The translations under genes were made by a program, and so were the position numbers. Below, one piece after another: positions 6,406-12,644 of a DNA stretch of 13,062 nucleotides. Positions within the stretch are counted from its first letter, which is position 1. Each line of letters begins with the position of its first letter. Under the pieces are notes generated by a model that saw nothing but the letters and a program-made list of their open reading frames with translations, made no database searches and had not been told where the DNA came from. Origin of the DNA: Proteobacteria bacterium UBA2133 (GTDB taxonomy: Bacteria; Pseudomonadota; Gammaproteobacteria; Arenicellales; UBA868); contig DCXP01000093.1 in the NCBI GenBank assembly GCA_002327725.1, positions 32,294 to 45,355 of the forward strand. The letters are read 5' to 3'.

Positions 6406-7266
6406 TCAACCCCAGCCCAGTTTGGAATGCAATGCTTCGTAATGGCTGTGGCCCTTTATCCTTACCAGTCGTGCCGACAGTTCAGCCCGGGTGATCCTGA
6501 GTGTATCCCCGGGGTCGGCAACTGCAAAATCCAGACCGTCGACAAAGGTATGGCCCTGTTCGTTATCGGACCCGACGAATTCAATCTCGACCGCGGAATG
6601 CCCGTCCAGCACGATCGGCCGCTGTCCCAGGGTGTGAGGACAGATCGGGGTCAGCACGATCGCCGGCAGGAGGGGGTGCAGGATCGGCCCCCCGGCGGAC
6701 AGTGCGTAGGCGGTCGACCCCGTGGGTGTGGCAACAATCACGCCGTCGCCGCGCACGCGGCCGATGGCTTCGCCGTTGACCCGGGTATCAAACTCGATCA
6801 TCTTGCCTGTCGCTCCCTTGGAAAGGACAACATCGTTAAGGGCAAGACGCTCGTCGTGAACCTCTCCCGCCCGGACTAGGCCGGCCTTGAGCATCATGCG
6901 CTCTTCGATCTCGTATTGACCGTCCAGCATTGCATCAAGATCTTCCCGGAAGGTATCGGCGGGAATATCGGTTAAAAAGCCCAGCCGGCCCATGTTGATC
7001 CCGATAACCGGCAGGCCGACCCGCGCCAATGCGTTCGCCACATGGAGCATGGTGCCGTCGCCCCCCACCACGATGCCCAGGTCCACCGTTTCGGCAAGGG
7101 CCTTGCCGGTATCCCCGATGCGCAGACCTTTGATCTCCTGGTGCGTGGTATCTCCGAGAAAAACGGATCGGCCGCGCTGCTCGAGGTGGCTACGGACCTC
7201 GCTCAGCGTCGCCTTGACCGCTGCATCCTGATACCGCCCAAACAAGCCTATTGATCTGAAAATCAT
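6406..7266 (-). CDS. nadK: NAD kinase
   Basis: Phosphorylates NAD to NADP in the cytosol. It has 286 residues. The catalytic GGDGT motif is at 68-72 with VVGGDGTMLHVAN, and NMGRLGFLTD follows at 91. LNDVVL (143 on) and DGVIVATPTGSTAYALSAGGPI (split at 174-187 and 188-195) form the glycine-rich nucleotide-binding segment. The C-terminus DYHLN/YSYF region of E. coli corresponds to RITRAELSARLVRIKGHSHYEALHSKLGW. The ATG at 7266 has a GGAAAA ribosome-binding site. First gene of a minus-strand operon, divergent from hrcA. In its leader is a perfect 6-bp inverted repeat with a 4-base loop (7292-7307). In E. coli nadK lies next to grpE; here hrcA stands between. Confidence 0.97.
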   Translation of the reverse strand: MIFRSIGLFGRYQDAAVKATLSEVRSHLEQRGRSVFLGDTTHQEIKGLRIGDTGKALAETVDLGIVVGGDGTMLHVANALARVGLPVIGINMGRLGFLTDIPADTFREDLDAMLDGQYEIEERMMLKAGLVRAGEVHDERLALNDVVLSKGATGKMIEFDTRVNGEAIGRVRGDGVIVATPTGSTAYALSAGGPILHPLLPAIVLTPICPHTLGQRPIVLDGHSAVEIEFVGSDNEQGHTFVDGLDFAVADPGDTLRITRAELSARLVRIKGHSHYEALHSKLGWG

Positions 7267-7291
7267 GTGTTTTCCAGCGCCCAGCGGCTGC

Positions 7292-7307
7292 GCCCGCCCC
7301 AGCGGGC
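7292..7307. repeat. Inverted repeat in the nadK-hrcA divergent region
   Basis: GCCCGC (7292-7297), CCCA, GCGGGC (7302-7307): a perfect 6-bp stem with a 4-nt loop, 26 bases before the nadK start. In nadK mRNA it would form a stable hairpin; it has no T-run. It may be a leader structure or chance in GC-rich DNA. Confidence 0.35.
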
Positions 7308-7323
7308 TATCCGGTCGTGTTGA

Positions 7324-7351
7324 TTGCGCAGGGAAACTCCGGTGGTATGAT
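7324..7351 (+). promoter_or_regulatory. Possible hrcA promoter
   Basis: TATGAT (7346-7351, one mismatch to TATAAT) with TTGCGC (7324-7329, half matched) 16 bases upstream. Start of transcription would be near 7358, between two possible hrcA start codons, which favours the downstream GTG at 7414. A broken inverted repeat GCAGGG (7328-7333) / CCCTGC (7354-7359) flanks the -10 box. No CIRCE sequence is here. Confidence 0.4.
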
Positions 7352-7413
7352 TGCCCTGCAAAGACAAAGTTGAGTCGCCTATCATTTTACAATCATTTCC
7401 CGACGGCAAGAGC

Positions 7414-8475
7414 GTGACAGAATCCGTAGAAAATCTGCAGCATCTGGAACTCAATGACCGGGCCCACCTCCTGCTGAAGTTGCTGATACGCCGTTACGTC
7501 AGCGACGGAGAGCCTGTCGGTTCGCGGACCCTGTCGCGGGAGCCGGGCCTTGATCTCAGCGCGGCGACTGTCCGCAATGTCATGGCTGATCTTGAGGACC
7601 TGGGGCTGATCCGGGCGCCGCATACCTCAGCAGGGCGTGTGCCAACCCAACTGGGCTACCGCGTCTTTGTCAACAGCCTGTTACAGGTGCAGACACCCGG
7701 GCGTTCCAACTCCAGGGAAATCGTTGATGCGCTGGCTGGCGCCAAGGACGCCGACGAGTTGCTGGAATCTGCTTCGGAACTGCTGTCAGATATCACGCAG
7801 TATGCCGGTGTCATCATGCTGCCGGGCTCTGATAAGGCCAAGCTCCGCCAGGTCGAATTTCTTGAGCTTTCGGAGGACCGGGTGCTGGCAATCCTGGTAA
7901 CTGACGACGGGCGGGTGCAGAACCGGGTGATCTTTCTGGACAAGACACTGTCTGCTGCTGAACTGGTCGAGGCTGCCAACTTTTTCAACTCGCGCCACGC
8001 GGGACGCACGCTGCAGGAAGTTCGCCACCGACTGTTGCTGGATATGCATCGGGACAGCGATGAAATGAACCGCATGATGCGCACCGCTGTTGAAATGGCA
8101 AGCCAGCTGCTGGATGACGAACCGGCTGAAGAGGGCGTTGTGGTGAGCGGAGAGACGAAACTGCTCGGCATTCCTGACTTTGATCAGTTGGGAAAACTTC
8201 GCGAGATTTTCGATACCTTCAAGACCAAGCAGGATCTGCTGAGCCTGCTGGACAAGAGCATGCGTGCCAGCGGCATCAGTATCTTTATCGGCGAGGAGTC
8301 CGGGTACAGCGCCCTGACCGACTGCAGTGTCGTCACCGCGCCGTATGAGTCCGAAGGCCGCTGTATCGGCGTCATTGGTGTGATCGGGCCGACCCGGATG
8401 GCCTATGAAGAGGTGATTCCGGTGGTCGATATCACCGCCCGGGTTCTCGGCAGCGCGCTACGCGGACTGCACTGA
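7414..8475 (+). CDS. hrcA: Heat-inducible transcription repressor HrcA
   Basis: Repressor of chaperone genes that binds CIRCE elements and depends on GroEL for activity. From the GTG at 7414 the protein has 353 residues, near the family norm. The N-terminal winged helix contains LNDRAHLLLKLLIRRYVSDG, EPVGSRTL, LDLSAATVRNVMADLEDLGLI and the hallmark PHTSAGRVPTQLGYRVFV. The C-terminal GAF-like domain has GVIMLPGS, REIFDTFKTKQDLLSLLD, ISIFIGEESG and GVIGVIGPTRMAYEEVIPVVD. The frame is open back to a TTG at 7351, but that start lies at the predicted -10 and adds residues not found in the family. It heads the hrcA-grpE-dnaK-dnaJ cluster. I see no CIRCE (TTAGCACTC-N9-GAGTGCTAA) anywhere in the window, so its target (often groESL) is probably elsewhere. 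Confidence 0.95.
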   Translation: MTESVENLQHLELNDRAHLLLKLLIRRYVSDGEPVGSRTLSREPGLDLSAATVRNVMADLEDLGLIRAPHTSAGRVPTQLGYRVFVNSLLQVQTPGRSNSREIVDALAGAKDADELLESASELLSDITQYAGVIMLPGSDKAKLRQVEFLELSEDRVLAILVTDDGRVQNRVIFLDKTLSAAELVEAANFFNSRHAGRTLQEVRHRLLLDMHRDSDEMNRMMRTAVEMASQLLDDEPAEEGVVVSGETKLLGIPDFDQLGKLREIFDTFKTKQDLLSLLDKSMRASGISIFIGEESGYSALTDCSVVTAPYESEGRCIGVIGVIGPTRMAYEEVIPVVDITARVLGSALRGLH

Positions 8476-8523
8476 GCCGGATTTGCCCGGCTTTATCCGG
8501 CGGGCTTGAAAAACCCGCCTTTA
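8476..8523 (+). terminator. Two tandem hairpins after hrcA
   Basis: First hairpin: GCCGG (8476-8480) and CCGGC (8487-8491), followed by TTTAT. Second: GGCGGG (8499-8504) and CCCGCC (8514-8519), followed by TTTAT. The T tracts are short, so they may be weak terminators or attenuators that lower readthrough from hrcA into grpE. The first begins directly after the hrcA TGA. The loop of the second holds the -35 element of the putative grpE heat-shock promoter. Confidence 0.55.
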
Positions 8524-8533
8524 TCCCCCAGAT
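8505..8533 (+). promoter_or_regulatory. Putative sigma-32 (RpoH) promoter of grpE
   Basis: CTTGAAA (8505-8511), 14 bases, CCCCAGAT (8526-8533). The known sigma-32 consensus is CTTGAAA and CCCCATNT with a 13-15 base spacer, so the -35 is perfect and the -10 has one mismatch. The start would be near 8540, exactly at a small leader hairpin AGACCG/CGGTCT (8540-8545 and 8552-8557). Confidence 0.72.
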
Positions 8534-8583
8534 AAGAGCAGACCGCCGCTTCGGTCTCATTCCTGAAGAGAGTACTTCCGTTT

Positions 8584-9273
8584 ATGACAGCCGGCAAACA
8601 AGATAACCCTACCGACGAAGTGCAGGAGGAGAGCGCCAGCGAGCCTCTTGATCCCACCGTCGATACTGCCAAAGCAGCCCCCGCTGCAGGCGAGACGCCC
8701 GATGGGGAAGCCGGCGGAGCGCCCTCCGAGGACGCTGAAGCAGGGGAAAGCGCCGAGCCGCGGGACACAGCCGATGATCTCGAGGCATTGCGGGCCGAGA
8801 ACGCGCAGTTACGCGACGAATTCCTCCGCGCTCGCGCGGATACCGAGAACGCCCGAAAGCGCGCCCAGACCGAGATTGCCAATACCCGGCGCTTCGCCCT
8901 GGAGGGTTTTGCCAGCGAACTTTTGAATGTGCGAGACAGTCTGGATCTTGCACGCTCGGTTGATCTTGAGGATACCGAAGGCGTGGTGGAGCGCGTGGTC
9001 GAGGGTCTGGAGTTGACGCTGAAACAGCTGGATTCCGCTTTTGACCGGTTTTCCGTGTTTGAAATCAGCCCCGAGGTTGGCGACAGGCTCGATCCTGAGT
9101 CGCACCAGGCAATCACGCTTGCCCCATCGACCGAGGTCAAGCCAAACCACATCTGTCAGGTGATCCAGAAGGGGTATCGACTCCACGACCGCCTGCTGCG
9201 TCCGGCGAGAGTGATCGTGGCGAAGGCGCCGGACGGCGATGACGGAGATGAAAAATCCGCGCCAGGCGCTTGA
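8584..9273 (+). CDS. grpE: Nucleotide exchange factor GrpE
   Basis: Releases ADP from DnaK and so resets the chaperone cycle; works as a dimer. It has 229 residues, longer than E. coli GrpE (197). The extra length is an acidic, Ala/Glu/Pro-rich N-terminal stretch (1-62) that is probably disordered. The dimerising long helix follows: ALRAENAQLRDEFLRARADTENARKRAQTE from about 67 (written here in parts: ALRAENAQLRDEFL, RARADTENARKRAQTE). The four-helix region has FALEGFASELLNVRDSLDLA, and the C-terminal beta domain has LDPESHQAI, ICQVIQKGYRLHDRLLRPARVIVA. The tail is acidic. The ribosome-binding site is weak (GAAGAGAG ends 12 bases before the ATG). dnaK follows after 80 bases. Confidence 0.96.
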   Translation: MTAGKQDNPTDEVQEESASEPLDPTVDTAKAAPAAGETPDGEAGGAPSEDAEAGESAEPRDTADDLEALRAENAQLRDEFLRARADTENARKRAQTEIANTRRFALEGFASELLNVRDSLDLARSVDLEDTEGVVERVVEGLELTLKQLDSAFDRFSVFEISPEVGDRLDPESHQAITLAPSTEVKPNHICQVIQKGYRLHDRLLRPARVIVAKAPDGDDGDEKSAPGA

Positions 9274-9296
9274 AAACACCGTTTTTAGCCCCACTT
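9269..9296 (+). promoter_or_regulatory. Putative sigma-32 (RpoH) promoter of dnaK
   Basis: CTTGAAA (9269-9275), 13 bases, CCCCACTT (9289-9296): a perfect -35 and a -10 with one mismatch to CCCCATNT. The -35 overlaps the grpE stop codon (TGA 9271-9273). Transcription would start around 9303, giving a leader of about 50 nt before dnaK. Confidence 0.75.
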
Positions 9297-9307
9297 TATT
9301 AGCAGTT

Positions 9308-9343
9308 ATGGATTTCTACGGTATTCCCCAATACCGTTTCTGA
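9308..9343 (+). CDS. Possible 11-residue leader reading frame before dnaK
   Basis: ATG at 9308 followed by ten sense codons and TGA gives MDFYGIPQYRF. The TGA (9341-9343) forms part of the dnaK Shine-Dalgarno sequence TGAGGA, which would allow translational coupling. No ribosome-binding site precedes it, and the predicted transcript starts only a few bases before its ATG, so it would be nearly leaderless. It may well be chance; nothing proves translation. Confidence 0.2.
   Translation: MDFYGIPQYRF
9318..9337 (+). repeat. Perfect hairpin in the dnaK leader
   Basis: ACGGTATT (9318-9325), loop CCCC, AATACCGT (9330-9337). It ends three bases before the dnaK Shine-Dalgarno sequence TGAGGA (9341-9346). 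No T-run follows, so it is not a terminator. It may stabilise the 5' end, influence translation, or be a protein-binding palindrome. It also lies within an 11-codon reading frame (9308-9343). Confidence 0.6.
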
Positions 9344-9353
9344 GGACAAAAAT

Positions 9354-11282
9354 ATGGCGAGCATTATTGGAATTGACCTTGGCACCACCAACTCTTGTGT
9401 GGCCGTTATGGATGGCGGCAAGCCCAAGGTTCTGGAGAACAGCGAAGGTGACCGGACCACGCCGTCGGTAGTGGCCTTCAGCGACGACGACGAGGTGCTG
9501 GTCGGCCAGTCTGCCAAGCGTCAGGCGGTCACCAATCCGCACAATACCATTTTTGCTTCCAAACGGCTGATCGGGCGCAAGTTCGACGAGGAAGTGGTGC
9601 AGCGCGATCTGGACCTGATGCCGTACAAAATCGTCAAAGCCAAAAATGGCGACGCCTGGCTCGAGGCCAAGGGCAAGCAGATGGCCCCGCCCGAAGTGGC
9701 TGCGCGTGTGCTCCAGAAGATGAAGCAGACGGCCGAAAGTTATCTCGGCACCGATATCACCGAGGCGGTGATCACGGTACCCGCATACTTCAACGATTCA
9801 CAGCGCCAGGCCACCAAGGATGCCGGCCGGATTGCAGGCCTTGACGTCAAACGCATCATCAATGAGCCTACCGCAGCGGCGCTGGCTTACGGCCTTGAAA
9901 AACAGCAGGGCGACCGGAAGATCGCGGTCTACGACCTCGGCGGGGGTACTTTCGACATCTCGATCATCGAAATCGCCGACGTCGACGGTGAGCACCAGTT
10001 TGAAGTGCTCTCGACCAACGGCGATACCTTCCTCGGCGGCGAAGATTTCGACCGCCGGCTGATCGATTACCTGGCGGACGAGTTCAAGAAAGATCAGGGA
10101 ATGGATCTGCGCGGTGATGCGCTGGCCATGCAGCGGCTGAAAGAGGGCGCTGAAAAGGCCAAGATCGAGCTTTCATCGAGTTCGCAGACCGAAATCAATC
10201 TGCCCTACATCACGGCAGACCAGAGTGGCCCCAAGCACCTCAACCTGAAACTGTCCCGGGCCAAGTTTGAGTCGCTGGTGGATGACCTGGTCAGCCGCAC
10301 TATCGACCCCTGCAAGACCGCACTCAAGGATGCAGGACTCTCGGCTTCTGACATCAATGATGTGCTTCTGGTTGGGGGCCAGACCCGGATGCCCAAGGTG
10401 CAGGATGCCGTAAAAGATTTCTTCGGCAAGGAGCCCCGGCGGGACATCAATCCCGATGAGGCGGTGGCCGTAGGTGCTGCCATCCAGGGCGGCGTGCTCG
10501 GAGGGGATGTCAAAGATGTGCTGCTGCTCGATGTCACACCGCTGTCGCTGGGGATTGAAACCCTCGGCGGGGTGATGACCAAACTGATCGAGAAAAACAC
10601 GACCATTCCGACCAAGGCCAACCAGGTGTTTTCCACGGCGGATGACAACCAGACGGCGGTGACGGTCCATGTGCTGCAGGGCGAGCGTGAGATGGCCCAG
10701 CACAACAAGTCCCTGGGCCGCTTTGACCTGACAGATATCCCCTCGGCACCCCGTGGGATGCCTCAGATCGAGGTCACCTTTGATATCGATTCCAACGGTA
10801 TTTTGCATGTGTCGGCCCAAGACAAGGCGACCGGCAAGGAGAACAAGATCAAGATCACGGCCGGTTCAGGTCTGTCTGATGAAGAGATCGAGCGCATGGT
10901 CCAGGATGCGGAAACGCACGCCGAAGAGGATCGCAAAGCACGTGAACTGGTCGACGCCCGTAACCAGGGTGAGGCCATGATCCACACGGTCAGAAAGACG
11001 CTTTCCGAAGCCGGCGATAAGGTCGAGGCAGCTGAGAAAGAAAGCATCGAAAGCGCCATCTCGGATCTGGAGGCAGCTCTGAAGACCGAGGATGTTGCCG
11101 ACATCCAGACCAAGACCAACGCCCTGATGGAGTCGAGCCACAAAATGGCAGAGCAGATGTATCAGGCGCAGGACGACGCCGCAGCGGGTACTTCGGATTC
11201 GGCTGCCGGCGGTGATGCACCCGCCGGTGACGATGTAGTGGATGCCGAATTCGAAGAGGTTAAGGACAAAAAAGACGACTAA
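9354..11282 (+). CDS. dnaK: Hsp70 chaperone DnaK
   Basis: ATP-dependent chaperone that binds exposed hydrophobic segments of proteins, with DnaJ delivering substrates and GrpE exchanging nucleotide. It has 642 residues (E. coli 638). The ATPase domain has GIDLGTTNS at 6-14, K70, NEPTAAALAYG with E171, YDLGGGTFDIS with T199, and LLVGGQTRMPKV at 338. The interdomain linker DVLLLDVTP is at 388. The substrate-binding domain has LSLGIETLGG, FSTADDNQTAVTVHVLQGER and DIDSNGILHVSAQDK. A helical lid follows, then a Gly/Ala/Asp-rich tail ending DDVVDAEFEEVKDKKDD, like E. coli VVDAEFEEVKDKK. A good TGAGGA precedes the ATG. Upstream lies a sigma-32-type promoter; downstream, before dnaJ, are two hairpins. 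Confidence 0.99.
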   Translation: MASIIGIDLGTTNSCVAVMDGGKPKVLENSEGDRTTPSVVAFSDDDEVLVGQSAKRQAVTNPHNTIFASKRLIGRKFDEEVVQRDLDLMPYKIVKAKNGDAWLEAKGKQMAPPEVAARVLQKMKQTAESYLGTDITEAVITVPAYFNDSQRQATKDAGRIAGLDVKRIINEPTAAALAYGLEKQQGDRKIAVYDLGGGTFDISIIEIADVDGEHQFEVLSTNGDTFLGGEDFDRRLIDYLADEFKKDQGMDLRGDALAMQRLKEGAEKAKIELSSSSQTEINLPYITADQSGPKHLNLKLSRAKFESLVDDLVSRTIDPCKTALKDAGLSASDINDVLLVGGQTRMPKVQDAVKDFFGKEPRRDINPDEAVAVGAAIQGGVLGGDVKDVLLLDVTPLSLGIETLGGVMTKLIEKNTTIPTKANQVFSTADDNQTAVTVHVLQGEREMAQHNKSLGRFDLTDIPSAPRGMPQIEVTFDIDSNGILHVSAQDKATGKENKIKITAGSGLSDEEIERMVQDAETHAEEDRKARELVDARNQGEAMIHTVRKTLSEAGDKVEAAEKESIESAISDLEAALKTEDVADIQTKTNALMESSHKMAEQMYQAQDDAAAGTSDSAAGGDAPAGDDVVDAEFEEVKDKKDD

Positions 11283-11293
11283 GCCCTTGTACT

Positions 11294-11318
11294 GCGGGTA
11301 TCTCAGCCGATTACCCGT
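11294..11318 (+). repeat. Hairpin shortly after dnaK
   Basis: CGGGTA (11295-11300) and TACCCG (11312-11317) with an 11-nt loop, extended by a G-U pair at 11294/11318 and followed by TTTG. The long loop and short T-run make it a weak terminator candidate, possibly a 3'-end stabiliser for dnaK mRNA. Confidence 0.4.
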
Positions 11319-11337
11319 TTGGGACGCTGCTGCAGGG

Positions 11338-11362
11338 CCGGCACTTCAAGGTGCCGGTTTTT
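11338..11362 (+). terminator. Rho-independent terminator between dnaK and dnaJ
   Basis: CCGGCAC (11338-11344), loop TTCAAG, GTGCCGG (11351-11357), then TTTTT (11358-11362). A perfect 7-bp GC-rich stem with a T-run is a typical intrinsic terminator. It lies 46 bases before the dnaJ ATG, so it probably acts partially and lowers dnaJ relative to dnaK. I see no sigma-32-like promoter between it and dnaJ. Confidence 0.8.
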
Positions 11363-11407
11363 GCTGTTGATCAGGTGATTTAAGTAAAGGGAATATCAGG
11401 TAGGATC

Positions 11408-12526
11408 ATGGCGAAACGGGACTATTACGAGGTGCTGGGCATCGACCGCTCGGCATCCGAGGCCGATCTCAAAAAGGCCTACCGCCGGCTCGCCATGAAA
11501 TATCACCCGGACCGCAACCCGGATGACGAAGCGGCAGAGAAGGCCTTCAAGGAGGCCAAGGAAGCCTACGAAGTCCTGGCTGATCCGCAGAAACGATCGG
11601 CCTACGATCAGTTTGGCCATGCTGGCGTGGACCCCTCTGCCGGCATGGGGGGCACAGGCCCGGGCGCTGCCGGCTTTGGCGATATTTTCGGCGATATTTT
11701 CGGCGATATTTTCGGTGGGGGTTCCCGTCGCAGCAGCGGTGGCCGGGGTGCTGACCTGCAGTACACGCTGGAACTCTCTCTGGAAGAGGCCGTACACGGC
11801 TCGGAGTCGCGGATCCGCATTCCCTCGCAGGTCCGCTGCGATACCTGCAGCGGCTCGGGCGCCCGCCCGGGGACTTCACCGACCGCATGTGCCACCTGCA
11901 ACGGACAAGGGCAGGTGCGCATGCAGCAGGGGTTTTTCTCTATTCAGCAGGCCTGCCCGGATTGCCGTGGCCGCGGTACGGTGATCCAGTCACCCTGCAG
12001 TGACTGCAGCGGGAGTGGGACCGTCCAGAAAACCAAGACGCTTCAGGTCAAAGTGCCTGCCGGTGTCGATGATGGGGACCAGGTCCGACTCGCCGGCGAA
12101 GGACAGGGAAGTGCGACCGGCGGCAGTGGCGACCTCTATGTGCAGATCCGGATCCGCCGGCACCCGATCTTCTCGCGTGATGGCGACAACCTGTATTGTG
12201 AAATGCCGGTCAGTATTGCGATGGCGACCCTCGGCGGCGAGATCGAGATTCCGACCTTGAGCGGGCGTGCCCAGCTTAAAGTTCCCCCGGAGAGTCAATC
12301 CGAGCGGGTCTTTCGGCTGAAGAGCAAGGGCGTGCGTAATGTGCGATCGGGCGCGGTCGGCGATCTTTTCTGCAAGATCAAAATTGAGACGCCGGTTAAT
12401 CTCAATCGAAAACAGAAGGAGCTCCTGCGCGAGTTTGATGGCATGCTGAAAGCCGGCGGAGAGCGCCACTCGCCCCGGGAAAGTTCCTGGTCCGACCGCC
12501 TTAAGAGTTTTTTCACCACATCCTGA
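11408..12526 (+). CDS. dnaJ: Hsp40 co-chaperone DnaJ
   Basis: Binds unfolded proteins, passes them to DnaK and stimulates DnaK's ATPase. It has 372 residues, a complete type I DnaJ. The J domain (1-70) has YYEVLGIDRSASEADLKKAYRR split before the catalytic HPD at 33-35. The Gly/Phe region (71-105) contains three identical GDIF units. The zinc region has four CxxCxGxG-type repeats (C144/C147, C161/C164, C183/C186, C197/C200). The C-terminal substrate-binding domains have VPAGVDDGDQVRLAGEG and GDLYVQIRIRRHPIFSRDGDNL. AGGTAGGA precedes the ATG closely. It follows dnaK by 125 bases with an intrinsic terminator in between. Confidence 0.98.
   Translation: MAKRDYYEVLGIDRSASEADLKKAYRRLAMKYHPDRNPDDEAAEKAFKEAKEAYEVLADPQKRSAYDQFGHAGVDPSAGMGGTGPGAAGFGDIFGDIFGDIFGGGSRRSSGGRGADLQYTLELSLEEAVHGSESRIRIPSQVRCDTCSGSGARPGTSPTACATCNGQGQVRMQQGFFSIQQACPDCRGRGTVIQSPCSDCSGSGTVQKTKTLQVKVPAGVDDGDQVRLAGEGQGSATGGSGDLYVQIRIRRHPIFSRDGDNLYCEMPVSIAMATLGGEIEIPTLSGRAQLKVPPESQSERVFRLKSKGVRNVRSGAVGDLFCKIKIETPVNLNRKQKELLREFDGMLKAGGERHSPRESSWSDRLKSFFTTS
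11678..11713 (+). repeat. Three perfect 12-bp tandem repeats in dnaJ
   Basis: GGCGATATTTTC occurs three times without a single difference (11678-11689, 11690-11701, 11702-11713), encoding GDIF-GDIF-GDIF in the Gly/Phe region. The protein motif is common in DnaJ proteins (E. coli has DIFGDVFGDIF), but exact identity of the DNA copies suggests recent slippage or copying. Repeat change would alter the region in steps of four residues without frameshift. Confidence 0.9.
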
Positions 12527-12551
12527 TCCGCTCATCTGAACCGGGCGGGAC

Positions 12552-12594
12552 TGCATGGTCCCTGATGACCGGCTCTCTGTCCGGTCGGGATGCA
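12552..12594 (+). repeat. Bulged inverted repeat after dnaJ
   Basis: The core stem GACCGG (12567-12572) and CCGGTC (12581-12586) has an 8-nt loop. The 3' arm continues as GGGA-TGCA (12587-12594) and can pair with TCCC (12559-12562) and TGCA (12552-12555) across two bulges on the 5' side. No T-run follows. It may end the heat-shock transcript by a Rho-dependent route, protect its 3' end, or lie in the leader of rfbC. Confidence 0.45.
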
Positions 12595-12644
12595 ATTCAG
12601 TTATCCTTGCGGTTTCACTTCTTGGCGCCTTTCAGGACAACCGC

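Noticed and set aside
6392..6440. LexA/SOS box before recN
   Set aside because: No CTG-N10-CAG palindrome with the expected AT-rich core was seen, and the gene lies in an operon directly after nadK.
8493..9152. 219-codon Ser-rich open frame opposite grpE
   Set aside because: Low-complexity Ser/Arg composition is the complement of the acidic, Ala/Glu-rich grpE frame; no start signal.
9299..9307. TTAGCAGTT as half of a CIRCE element
   Set aside because: CIRCE needs TTAGCACTC and GAGTGCTAA nine bases apart; the second half is absent and the first has mismatches.
10173..10820. 215-codon open frame on the minus strand opposite dnaK
   Set aside because: It mirrors the codon use of dnaK, has no ribosome-binding site or recognisable domain, and such antisense frames are a common artefact of GC-rich dnaK genes.
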